Origin: Pseudogymnoascus destructans
Taxonomy: Eukaryota; Ascomycota; Leotiomycetes; Thelebolales; Thelebolaceae
NCBI RefSeq assembly: GCF_001641265.1
Contig: NW_020167523.1
Location: forward strand, 310,001-374,000
DNA length: 64,000 nucleotides
Direction: 5' to 3'
In this document: in pieces, positions 33,441-44,430 of the stretch
Position numbering within the stretch: position 1 is the stretch's first letter
How the letters are laid out: each line of letters opens with the position of its first letter
Made by a program: the position numbers and the translations under genes
The notes under the pieces: model-generated
Databases searched by the model: none
Told to the model about the DNA's origin: nothing
Seen by the model: only the letters and a program-made list of their open reading frames with translations

Positions 33441-33470
33441 GGAGGAGGAGGAGGAGGAGGAGGAGGAGGA
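33441..33470. repeat. (GGA)10 microsatellite in the sch9 5' UTR
   Basis: Ten perfect GGA units on the plus strand, so a TCC polypyrimidine tract in the sch9 transcript just before the start codon. Likely length-polymorphic. Confidence 0.9.
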
Positions 33471-34097
33471 TTTGTGCGGGAAGATCAAGGAGGGGTGAGG
33501 GGGCTGTCCTGTCGCCGTTCTGGGCACGCGTTGATGTCGTAGGTTGTGCTGGAACGGTGAGATAGCAGCCCGTCGTCACTAGTGAGGGAGTTGGTGGGTT
33601 GGTTGGTACTTGACTGTGCCCCGCCAAGGTATTCGGCAACTGCGGCGCAGATGTGCGATGGACAGAGCGCAGCAGAGGGAGGAATATATATCTTGAGCCT
33701 CAAATTAAATCACGACTCGAAGATTGGTTTGGATATAGGTTTTGGAGGTTGAAGAAGAATGAATCTAGGTTGGAAAGTACGAAGTGAGCCACAAGTACGA
33801 GGCCCTTCGTGGCTTAGACGTCCACACACAGCTTATGTAATGCACTGATCTTTACGTATGAATTTAAGTGAATTCAAGTGAATTCAAGTAATATACACAT
33901 CCTAATCTCCTTATTGAAATTCTTGCAACTATGTGCTGAGATTATATGCTCGCCCAGTAATGCGCTCCCCGGGGTGGTTGCTCAATTCATCATCCGTCTG
34001 TCTCCCTCCAAACAAAAACGCCCATAAAACACCCAAACACGGTGCCATAGTACCATATTCTCCGTTCCCAAAGATCCAAATACAAATCACGCAACGT
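33471..34097. other. Intergenic: sch9 promoter and nup170 3' flank
   Basis: No gene. Contains gtgaattcaagtgaattcaagt direct repeats at ~33866-33888. Confidence 0.5.
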
Positions 34098-37000
34098 CTA
34101 CCTCCGCAGCGCCCGCTCGATCTTCACCCGCAGCTCCTGCGCCTCGTAGACCTTCTCACCCTCGAGCCCATTCTGCGTCAGCATGTTGAGGAAGGTGCTG
34201 ATCCCCGCAGCGTAGTCGACGCTGCCAAACACCTCCCGGTTGTGGCGGATGCAGTCCTGGTACCACTTCTCGATGACGTACAGCGCGTCGTTGGCGATGA
34301 AGCGTCTGTTGCGGCCGTGGAAGGGTGCTTCGTCGTTGTGGATCATGCCCTCGAGGATCGGGATGATGCGCTCGAAAGCGGTGCCGATCTCGATGAAGAG
34401 GTCCATCACCCAGGTTGGTGGCCCGACGCCGCGCTGCTGCTCGTAGGCGTAGCGTTCTAGCTTGGGGATTAGTAGTTCGGGAGGGAATGTCGATTCGCTG
34501 CGGTTCAGGCGGTAGGCTAGGTCGCGCACGGCGTTGATGATTGCTTCATAGGGCTTTGCTGGTAGGGGCTCGTTCGGGCCGGCGGCTGCTGCCTTCTCAA
34601 GGATCTGGCCGTGGGTGGAGTCCAGGAAGTTGGTCCAGGTCACGTCGACATCCGATGGGTTGGTGTGGCCAGCAGCCTGGAAAATCTCGAGGCAGATGTC
34701 ATAGAAGTTGGCCTTGTCGGCATATTCGTTGAACAGCTATAGATATTTAGTAAAACTGCTTTCATCAGGATTCTTACTTGACATACCTCTGAAAGTGAAC
34801 GAACTGGGCCATCAAGCTCCCGGACGATCTCTTCACGTCTCGATTGGTCCAATCTGGGGTGATTCCTCAAGCGCTGGAGGATCTCATCCTGGATATTCGC
34901 AATCTCCAAGAGCTCCGTAACCTCGCGCAGAAGCACCTGCTGCGCCGACCGAGCAATACCAATACTCGTGGTGGAGCCGTTTGCCTTGGCACGGCTGAGA
35001 TACTCGATCCGCGTCTTGAGGTCCAGCGGGAACTCGCTCTTGGAAAGGCCCACTTGCACACTTGCCGCGTCGTGGTATCGCTTCCCGCTGGCGTAGAAGC
35101 GCCACAGGAGGTCCGCCCGGTCAATGCTGGTAAGGGATTGCTTTTGCAGGTACGATATGACGAATGGCGAATCGATCGCGAGTAGGCGGTCGGTCCAGCC
35201 TTGGGTCAGGTACCAGTCGTACAGATCGTAATGGAAAACCTCATCCGTCGACTCGTTGACGATGGCGTATGCCTCCTGTCTCTTCATGGCGACAACTGTG
35301 TACATGCCATCTGCATTAAACTCTGGCTGTTGCCCAGAGACCCTGTCCAAGTCCTCTAGAACAAGATGGATGAGATCGTAAGAGCGCTTCCGGCTTTCGA
35401 GAAACTTCTCGCGGCTATCACCAGCCGGCCTGTTGTCGTTGACCCAGGACAACGCCATGTTCCCTCTATCTCCTTGATACGCAACCGTGAGACACAGCTG
35501 AACTGCTCCAGCGTAGAACTGTAGATTCACGTATTGCTCAACAATTGACTGGAGGTTTTCGAATGTTAGGCTTTCAGCCACTCTCTCGAACAGTCGTAAA
35601 CTTCCATTGAGCATGCTTCGCCCAACCTCGGTACCACTGCCCAGCTCCGACGCCTTCTTGAGTTGCTCTTGAGCCTTGAAGATGAGAACATCATCCGCGC
35701 TACAGAAGCTCTTGCACTTCCTCCTCAAAGCGTCGGCAACACTCTCCACATTCGAGCCATTCGCAATGCTTCTGTTCACAATCGCTTTAACGAGCACCTT
35801 GCCTAGATTCTTCCCGTCATCAGAGGTGAACAGCGACTCGTATGTGAGATCGCGCAGTTGCTGGCGAGTGGTGTCATCCAACGACGCCCAGAGCTCATCC
35901 ATGCGCTCTTCAAACAACACCATCACAAACGAGATGCCTTCGATTATATTGCTCGCAAGCGCCCAGAGCGAACGAAGAGCTTGGTGCTCCCCTTGAAGGG
36001 TGATCTCCTCCATCTGTGTAGCAGCTCGCTGCGGGCCTTCGGGGCCAGCCAACCCCTGGATGAAGGTGCTGTTCTTCTCAAGGAAGGCGTTTAGGCGCGT
36101 CATATCGTCTTGGATGCTCGTCAACTTGGCGCCAGAGACGGTTGATTGCAGCGACATGGTTCCATTGGCACCAGCGCCAGCGTTGACGGTCGCTTCCCTT
36201 ACGACGGGAACCCTCCATATTGATCTCACCAGACGAGAAATATACATCGCCAGGCCATCATGGCGTGCCGAGGGGCGCACGAAGTTGATAGCCGGCTCGT
36301 TGGCATCGGAAACAGCGTCCGCATTCAAGGATGCAGAGCCACCATAATCGATGAAGGCCTTGCGAGCCGCTTCAAGCGTCGACGGGTCCGATACCTTCGC
36401 CGTTCTTTCTCCCGAGGATCCCTCGGAGCCTTGACCGCAAGCAACAGCCAGTGCCGCGGCTGTGACTTCGCTTCTCCCGTAATGCCTAATGAACTGCGCC
36501 ATCTGCTTTTCCAGGCCCTGCTCGGCATCGCCCTGCCTGATTGCGGCAGCGAAAACGTCCACAAGCCGCCTTCGCCTGATGATGTAAATACCGGTGTTGG
36601 TAAGGACGGCCATCTCTGTCGAGGGCTCATCAAACTGAACAGCAAGTTCGTTCCCGTATCCAATGGGGGTAGACGCAGCTGCGAAGGTGTTGCTAACAAG
36701 CCCAATAGCTTCCGCGCGGCTATCGAGCTTCAGCCAGAGGCCTTGCTCGTAGAACTTTGAGCTCTGGCCTGAGATGTCGCGGGACTCGGCGGCAATGCGT
36801 CCAGTATCGGGTGCAGAGAGGAAGAGGACGTCTGTGTTGGGGTTGGTATCCTTTGCAACGAAGCACAAGAAAAAGCCTGGTGGGTATCGTAGCCCCCTGC
36901 GGGCATACTGAAGAGCGCGTGATTGGGTGTTTATAGGCTGCTCAACAGGTTGGTAGCCAGATGATTGTGCTGGCGATCGTGGCTGGGGATCTTGTTGATC

Positions 37001-38365
37001 CGGTGGCGGGAATTTGATGTGCTGGACCTGCATGCTCGTAGGTGCCTCAACCTTGCCAGCCAGGTATCCGTATCCTCTGGTAGCAGAGAGGTACAGACGG
37101 CAGCCTGTAGAAGTCACCGCCAGAAGATGGAGTTTCGCGGCTTCCGTGGCGGAGATGGGGCTTATTGAGACGATTTTGAGATTGTTGTCCAACAAGGGGG
37201 ATTGCGAAATCATGTGGCTGATATCGCGGAGACATTCGTGACGCTTCTTCTCGACGACTTGCTTGAGCGAAGCTGGCGTATCCATGTGGAAGATTCGTAT
37301 CGATGACTCTGACGAGAGCGTATAAAGAAGGTTCCTGCTGTCGTCCACTGTCATGTCCACCACATACTCTTTGGAGCTCGTCCCCCAGATAATCTTTGTC
37401 GGGACAAGAGACGTATATCCCGGGCTGGTGTGGTTAACCTTGCCGCATCGGCTCGCGAACCACTTCTCCTCTTGCTGGTATGTGAGCTCGTAAACCTCGT
37501 TATCTCCTCCGCCGCTGAAGAATATCCGTCCGCTCGCAGCCGAGCCCTCAATCACCCGGACATCAATGCCCTTGATCGAAAGCGACATGCCAGTATTGAA
37601 GAGGGTCACGACTTTCGGGCCAGTCGCCGGATTCGCAGTCGCTCCAACACCCAAAAGTATAATCTCAGACGTCGTAGCCACCAGCAAAAGGTGGGTGATG
37701 GTATCAAGGAACACGCCGCGTCGCGGCACCACCAGCTTGACCGCCGTAATGCTATTCGACTGCTCCTCGAAGCCATTGAGCTCGGGGTTCGTCTGTGTGT
37801 AGTCCCAAATATACAAAGCGTTGTCAATCGTAATCCACGCGTGGTTCAGCTCCGAAAACAACCCCATCATCGTCGACACCTGCGCATGGTTGTACTGCTC
37901 AAAAATGCGATCCGGGATATCGTACATCTTCGTCTTCTGGTAAGGCGCCCACGCCGAGTCGTGCCCTAATACGGACGGAATCTCATAGTCGGACGAGATG
38001 CCCTCTGTGTGCCAGATTAGCCTGCCGTCTCCCGTGTTTATTAGCAGAAACAGCCCGCATCACTTACGCTTGACATAGCTATCGAGTTCAGGGAAGTTCG
38101 CATCCTTGCGTAACACCTCATTGATCGTCCTCCCCGCGCGCTGCACCGGCTTCAACGCCTGCGACTGGCTTTGAGCCTGCGGGAGCACAGCAACCGTAGA
38201 CTGCGATCCTTGGGCAGTCGGCGCGCCCACGGCAGCGGGATTGGAGCTCGGGGCTCGGAAGAGCTGTCGAACGGGGTTGGGCCCTGGGTATCGTGAAGCC
38301 GCTGGGGTCTGCACGAAGGCGCCAGGAAGGGGGCGCTGAGGCGTCTGGAGGGAGGGAAAAGACAT
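34098..38365 (-). CDS. nup170: Inner-ring nucleoporin Nup170/Nup155
   Basis: Large scaffold nucleoporin of the nuclear pore inner ring. Exons 38068-38365, 34787-38004 and 34098-34736 give 1384 residues. The N-terminus is Pro/Gln/Ala-rich and disordered (MSFPSLQTPQRPLPG...). The beta-propeller region starts with MYDIPDRIFEQYNHAQVSTMMGLF, the best family signature (MxxIPDxIxEQYNxAQ). The C-terminal alpha-solenoid includes YVNLQFYAGAVQLCLTVA and ends GLEGEKVYEAQELRVKIERAL. Introns have GTAAGT and GTATGT donors; the last one separates VRSLSE from LFNEYADKANFYD. Length and architecture are normal. Confidence 0.95.
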
Positions 38366-38982
38366 GGTGGGCTCGGTGCCGCCAGCCTCCCGAGAAAGTC
38401 GCGGCGCGCTCAGGTGGATGGGCTTAGTGGTTATGGCGATTGCATCGAGGGGGGGGTGAGCTTGTTCTGGGGGGGTTCGGCCCAGTGAGGTTGTGGATTA
38501 TGTCGTCGATGTCGAGTTGGGTCGAGGTCGCGGCAACATTTATTTCTTTGAGAGCTTGGGGCCCAGTCGCGTAGAAGCTCGTCGTCGTCGTGAGATTGCG
38601 CTAGTGCGATTGGATTCTCCATGCTCCGTACGGTAAGCCCGACGACAATCATCGACAATGAACGCGTAAATTCTTTATATTTTATAACAATATACTAATA
38701 ATATGTTTAATTGTTGTCTATTTATGATGTTTATGTCAGGCAGGACTATGTTTGTGCTATACGCAACTCAATCCGCCATAAACAGTAATTTGCTTGCTGG
38801 CAATCCAGCGTCTCTCCTATTCACCAGTCACATGAGCACACAACAACATGAAGATGGGTTTTATAAAACATCGCATGGCTCTCTTATGAATTCAGCCCTA
38901 TAAGTACAGTGTATTCCTTTTTCTCCAGTTGCCCAGCACCAGGCATTCTCAACCTCTAATCCCACACCATCTTCACGCATTC
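38366..38982. other. Intergenic region, nup170 promoter side
   Basis: G-rich near the nup170 start, then AT-rich (ttatattttataacaatatactaataatatg at ~38680). No gene recognised. Confidence 0.5.
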
Positions 38983-39990
38983 TCAAATCATCCCAGACAG
39001 GCCCCCTCTCCCTCTTCCCCTCCCCCGTCCCCTCTTCCCTTTTCCCTCCCACGGCCTCTCCCCCTTCTCTCCGCCCCCCCTCCCCCTCCCTCTCCCCTTT
39101 GGCTTTCCTTCCGGATCCTCAGGACACATCCCCGCAACTCTCATCGCCTCCTCAAACTCATTCAACCTCTTCCCTCTTTTCGGCTTCGGCAGCATCTCCG
39201 TATCCAACGCCTCATCCATCATCCTCTCTTCCATCTCCCGCTTTTTCTCCTCCCTCTTCCGCTTCTTCAATTGCTCTTGACTCACCCGGGGAGGGGCCGA
39301 CGAAAAACCCTGTTTTACGTATAGGCTATCTGGACCGTCGGGTGGGGGGATGGGGAGGTTGGGTGTCCAGCGGACTGGGAGGGTGTCAGTATGGGGTATT
39401 GTACTTGGAGCTGCGCAGGTGGGAGAGGTGAACTTACTCTTTGGGGTTGCGGTTTTAGCCGGGGAGATCTTGCTCTGAATTTCTGCATATTGCTTGCGGA
39501 ATGCGGCGGTGGCTGGGTTCACTTTGGGTTTAGAGTCCATGGAGAGTGTATCTTTCAGTTCTTCCTTCTTTGTATGTGCAGTTCTCAGCCACTCTCCCAC
39601 GTTCACTCCAGGTTCAGAGGTCATGAAGAGTGTATTTTGCGGTTCTCCTTCCTTTGCCTGTGCAGCTCTCAGCCACTTTCTTGCCTTGAGTATCCAAGGT
39701 TCGTCGGCCGCGGAGTTCAGTTGTTCCTCTAGCATATTGATGGCAGCTTTATTCGCCTCTTCTATGTTCTTTTCTCGAAGCTTTGCGTAATATTGATCTC
39801 TTTCTTTCTCCGAGGTCGAACGTTTCGGCACGTCTCTCATTGTTGTCCTCTTCGCCCAGCGCTCTGAAGCCTCGTGGGGCATCTGACTTTCCGTCGACGT
39901 CTTGGGTAGAAATATCTCTACCTGTTTTGGCATCTTGTCTCTAGTCCCTGAAGCCTTTTGGAGTTGGTTTTGTTTTGCGGTTTGTGCCAT
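38983..39990 (-). CDS. Unrecognised charged protein, probably disordered
   Basis: I do not recognise it. The open frame of 335 codons probably contains a 63-nt in-frame intron (39375-39437: GTAAGT donor, ACTGAC branch, CCCAG acceptor), giving 314 residues. Residues ~45-160 are Lys/Glu/Arg-rich and likely helical (KERDQYYAKLREKNIEEA). An internal duplication of ~25 residues is visible: WLRAAQAKEGEPQNTLFM and WLRTAHTKKEELKDTLSM. A Pro-rich linker (PNLPIPPPDGPDSLY) leads to a very basic end (KKRKREEKKREMEERMMDEA, then an Arg/Gly-rich GKGKRGRGRGRGRGG), suggesting RNA or DNA binding or nuclear location. The single-ORF continuity is the main support. Confidence 0.65.
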   Translation of the reverse strand: MAQTAKQNQLQKASGTRDKMPKQVEIFLPKTSTESQMPHEASERWAKRTTMRDVPKRSTSEKERDQYYAKLREKNIEEANKAAINMLEEQLNSAADEPWILKARKWLRAAQAKEGEPQNTLFMTSEPGVNVGEWLRTAHTKKEELKDTLSMDSKPKVNPATAAFRKQYAEIQSKISPAKTATPKSKFTSPTCAAPSTIPHTDTLPVRWTPNLPIPPPDGPDSLYVKQGFSSAPPRVSQEQLKKRKREEKKREMEERMMDEALDTEMLPKPKRGKRLNEFEEAMRVAGMCPEDPEGKPKGRGRGRGGGEKGERPWEGKGKRGRGRGRGRGGLSGMI

Positions 39991-40323
39991 ATAGCCGCAT
40001 ATAGCGCTGGGATTTTGGGGTGTGAGACTTATATCCCCCCTTTACCGCTTCTCCCTTTCGCCACGGGGAATCCACGGGTCTATGATACGGTTCAGTTCTA
40101 ACATCACATACTGGTACAATTTTACACATCCCTACATTGATCGCATCGCATCATATTCCGTCTGTGGGATCGCCATCTTGATGGATGATTTAGAAGATAT
40201 ATTATCATACATTAGAAAAAACGCTATCTCATCCTACTTTGCAGACAAAACCGCACCAACAAAAACAAAACAAAAACACCCCCTTCTACTTTTCCTCACC
40301 CCCCTTAATCGCACTTTTTCATC
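39991..40323. other. Short intergenic region
   Basis: AT-rich, with aaaacaaaacaaaaacacccc near 40263. I see no gene. Confidence 0.5.
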
Positions 40324-43300
40324 CTACACCCCTCCAGCCTCCCTCTGCCTCTTGACAATATAATAAGTAATCAAGCTCTTCGGGTCCCCCCCCACCCCCC
40401 CCATCACCTCCCAAAACCTCCCCTCCCCCACCCCCCTATGCAGCGCCACACACAGACCCACCCCATCCATTCTCACCCCGCTATTCCCGCTCTCCAGACA
40501 CCGTCCCGCCAGTCTCCCCATCTCCGCTGTCATCGCATCGCCAGGCACGTAATTTCCCCCGGGGGACTCCAAGAGGCCAGTTAACATCCGTAATCCCATA
40601 CTAAGAGTCCGGCACCCTTCAACACCCATATCCTCCCCCTCAAGTCTCCCAACCACAACCCCCGCCACCGCATCCGCATCTCCCAACCCCACCAGCTCCT
40701 GCGCCAGCACTTCGAGACCAGCGACGATATGCGCGCGCCCCTCATACCTCGCCCTAGCCGCCAGGAGCGCAGCTATCCCCTCCTCCCCCCTCGCCGCGAA
40801 GGCCTCACGGTCCTTCCGCAGCATAGCACGGATGGTGGCTAGGATCTGCGCTTTGACATCTTGGACCTTCTCCAGCGCGAGTGCCGTGGCTGGGCCAGCG
40901 AGGTACGCGAATAACCCACTCAGCAGGGCGTCGAACCGACCTTCGCCACCGGTGGTAGCAGGACCCCAGATGTCGCGGCCGGAATCGCGGATGAGGGATT
41001 GTAGTTTGCGGAACCCGTGGACGTCGAGGGATTGTGCGCGGACTTTGGAGATACCGCTATCGAGCAGCCGGACGTCCTTTTTCGCGCGGTCGGGGGAGGA
41101 GAGGAGGAGGGTGTTTGTGGTTGATGCTTTGGGTGGGGAGGGGGGAGGTGGGAGCGAGAAGGTCTCTTCGTTGACGGAGACTTCTTCGAGGACTGTGGCC
41201 GGGGGGGGGGGCGGGGGGTTGTCTCGTCGTCGCCGGCGGAGAAGGGATCTTCGTAGACTTTGACTGCTTTGGCGGGCGTGACGAGGCGGGGAGTTTCTTT
41301 TCGCTGAATTGGCGCTGGCGGGCTGGCCGGGGGCGGCGCGGAGGAGGGCAGGGAAGTGAGGGTCGGGATTACCATTGTGAAATCCTCGTATGCTTTTGAT
41401 GGGCTGGATGCGATGTAATTGTGCGTCTGCTGCTGTTGTGGCTTCGGACGGGGACTCTCACGCGCTGCTACCGTTTCCTCCCTAGCAATGCTGGCTTCGC
41501 GGGCTACACTCGCTTTCTCACGTATTGGACTCGTGTTGGACGACTGGCTCGCGTGGCTGGAGTGACCCGTATTCGGTCTCGGCACCGCACCACGCTTCGG
41601 GGATAGCGTCGCGGCGCTCGGTGTGCGCGCAGCCGGTCTCGTCGTCGATGGAGTAGCGGTAGCAGGAGCTTGTCTCACCGAGTACGGCCCGGCAGTAGCA
41701 GGCCGCGGCGGCTCCTTGGGTCGGAACTTAGTCGGTCGCATTGGAGCAACAGATAGCCCGCCATGGCTCGTCGTGGTGCTCTCCAGTCGCGACCTACCCG
41801 GCGGTGCAGTGGCAGTTGATAAATTCGACGATGCGCTCGCAGTGCGCATTGGGGAGAAGGAGGACATAGCCGAGCCCGGGCGAGCTGGGAGGGTCTTCGC
41901 TGCCATAGCCGCCTTCTTCTGCGCGAGCAGAGCCTCTCTCAGCGAAGGCTTCGGCGGGCCGGTGCTCTTCGACAGAGCCAGGCCGGGGCGGGCGACGGGG
42001 TTGGTTTTCTTGGGCGAGTTGGGGTTACCCGGGTCGTTCTGGAGGAGCTTAAGCTGTGCGGGCTCGAGGGCCGACATTACTGCCTCTGCCTTGGCGGGCC
42101 ACATCTGCGCAAATGGCCAGAAGGTTCCGCGCATCTTCTCCCGGACGCCGGGGTTCGGGTCCGCGAGTCCCTTCTTGACGCACTTCTCGACGATGTCGAG
42201 GCCTCCGGCGTGCTCGATTTGGCTCTTGTGGTTTGCGAGTTTCTTGAGCAGGGTCTTCAGCCAGCCGGCTGCGTAGGTGCGGGGCTGCACGTTCTTGTCC
42301 TGGCAGGCGAGCCAGACGTGTTGCAGGATGCGCTGGTTGTATGATACATGGAGGAGGATGATATCGACCGTCGCATCACCAGCCTGCGACGCGATCTTCT
42401 TCGTCCCTCCACACAGTTTAATCAGATTCTGCAGCAGAATCTCCACCATCGGATCCAGCCCCGGCCCCGCCGTTCTCGCAATCTCCTGCACAACCGCACA
42501 CCCCTCCTTCGACAAGCTCGTGCGCAGCGAATTCACCGATTTCAAAATCCCATCCAGCAGCGCCTTAACGCCCACCAGCCACGCGTCGTGGAAATCGGCG
42601 GGTGCGTTCCCGGCATTCAGCTTCCGCAGCTTCGAGCAGCTCTGCTCGCGCTTCAGCCAGTTGTGCTCAGACTCCTTGCCATCGAAGAAGGGGTGCATGT
42701 CGCGCAGGGTGTCCTCGAGCTCGCGCGTTGTGTTGACGTAGGCGGGTTCGACGTGTTCGAGCACGCGCTGCTCGATGACGGGGGTCACGGGGCGGGCGGT
42801 GGTGGAGGAGGCGGAAGTGGTGCTCTCGGAGTGGTGGGAGCGGAGGTTGGGACTCGCGGTGTGTTGGTCGATTGGGTCGAGGTCGGCGCCGGTGGGGCTG
42901 AGTTGGCTGGTGATGGCGGAGACGATTGTGGTGCGGACGTTGAATGCTTTGAGTTGTTTCTTGAGGTCGGATTTTGCTGCGTTGGGTGCATTTCTGTGGT
43001 TGTTAGTGGGTTGGAAAGGGGTGACTCGGGGGAGGTAATACGTACTGGAACAGCTCAATGACTGTGTTCCTGGCACAATCTCTAACCATGCCATCGGCAT
43101 CTTCGAGCAGCTCCATGAGACTGGGCACAAACGATCTGAACTGTAGACCATACTCCTCGTGCATCTGTATGTGTCAGCTGTGTCTCCAAAATCCGCGTTG
43201 TAACCCATCCACCAAACACGAAATCCTCTGACCCCCCCCCCCCAAAATAAAAGACAACCCTCCGCAAAATCACAAAATTTCGGGGAAAAAAGAACAAAAA

Positions 43301-43782
43301 TACAAAAACAAAGACCCACCTGCACAATCCACCCCATCCCCCCCTCCTTCGCCCTCCCACTCCTCCCCCCAACACCCCCTCCCTAACCCCCTCTCCACCT
43401 CCGGCCCCGCCACCCTCCAAAACGCCGTCAAACACAACGCCGCCAACCCCCTATACTTCTCCCTCGCATCTCCCACCCTCTCCAGCACCAGCGGCAGCGT
43501 CGCTTTGGTCTCCCTCACAATCGCTCTCGGTTCCTGGCGCGTCATGCGCGTGAGCAGGTGGTTGAGGGTTGTGAAGCCTGCGTTGACGAGGGCGGTGTGT
43601 TGGGAGACCATGGCGAGACGCGCGGACTCAAAGAGGGGGGGGACGCAGGCGTCGGGGAGGTTGTGTTGTTTGATGGATGATTTTGCGGTGGTGAGGGAGG
43701 CGACTTTGCTATCTACTGAGCTGTCGCTGCGCAGAAGCGTGAGTAGGGCCTGCGCCGCTACATCGGTGAGTTTTTCGCCCAT
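40324..43782 (-). CDS. stu1: CLASP-family microtubule protein Stu1, with two apparent frameshifts
   Basis: Microtubule plus-end and spindle-stabilising CLASP. Exon 1 is 43320-43782 (MGEKLTDVAAQALLTLLRSD), exon 2 is 43046-43164 (MHEEYGLQFRSFVPSLMELL, the CLASP-N TOG signature), exon 3 is 40324-42993. TOG/HEAT regions lie around residues 1-210 and 240-560; a Ser/Pro/Arg-rich microtubule-binding linker follows (SVAREASIAREETVAARE); a C-terminal helical domain ends YYIVKRQREAGGV. Two frame breaks occur in G/C-rich tracts: at ~43345-43380 (before GRSGRAKEGGMGWIVQ) and at the G11 run 41201-41211 (before ATVLEEVSVNEETFSL). Both sides of each break are clearly coding, so this is assembly error or recent decay. 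Confidence 0.85.
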
Positions 43783-43862
43783 GGTTGTGGTGCTGGTCGT
43801 GTGCTGCTGCTGATGGTGTGGTGGTGTGGCAGCTGAGTGTGGGTGGGTGGGTGATAGGGGCC

Positions 43863-43913
43863 GTAGCCGCGTAGCCGCGTAGCCGCGTAGCCGCGTAGCC
43901 GCGTAGCCGCGTA
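43863..43913. repeat. 8-bp tandem repeat gtagccgc, ~6 copies
   Basis: Six and a half perfect copies, ~80 bp upstream of the stu1 start. It is within the stu1 promoter or 5' UTR. Confidence 0.93.
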
Positions 43914-44340
43914 GGTGTTATTGCGTGTGCTGTGTCCAAGGGCATATGTGCCTGTTCCTTGGTAGTACTGTGTATCAGCGCTATCACCTTGTCCTTGCTG
44001 TATTGTCGTCGTCGTCGTTGTCGATTGTTTTGTTTTGTTTGATGTTTTGCCGTGGATGTGTCGTTGTCGTTGTCGTTGTCGTTGTTTACACTTGACACGC
44101 AGAGGTTGGGACGCGTGGTGGTCTGTGCGCTAGTGGTGGGTGGTCCCGCGATAAGGAACTGGCACAAGATAAGGTCAAGGCTGCGATCTGACGGTGGCTG
44201 GGTTGTTCCTGTTGGCTGTCAGCCTCGTCTGATGGGGGGTGTCATTTTTGGGGGGGTGTCATTTTTTTAAGAGGGGGTTATTCAAGGGACGGTGTGTATA
44301 TCGAGGTTAGATTGGACGTATATAAAGCTGTTATCCTACT

Positions 44341-44430
44341 ATCAACCATCAACCATCAACCATCAACCATCAACCATCAACCATCAACCATCAACCATCA
44401 ACCATCAACCATCACCATCACCATCACCAC
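44341..44430. repeat. 7-bp tandem repeat atcaacc (~10 copies) followed by atcacc
   Basis: Ten perfect copies of a 7-mer that pass into three atcacc 6-mers and then (cgac)-rich DNA. The open frames it creates are low-complexity and not genes. (gtcgtt)n of 5-6 units lies at 44062-44085. Confidence 0.93.

Noticed and set aside
41201..41211. Programmed frameshift in stu1
   Set aside because: No slippery heptamer or conserved context known for CLASP; a G11 homopolymer makes sequencing error far more likely.
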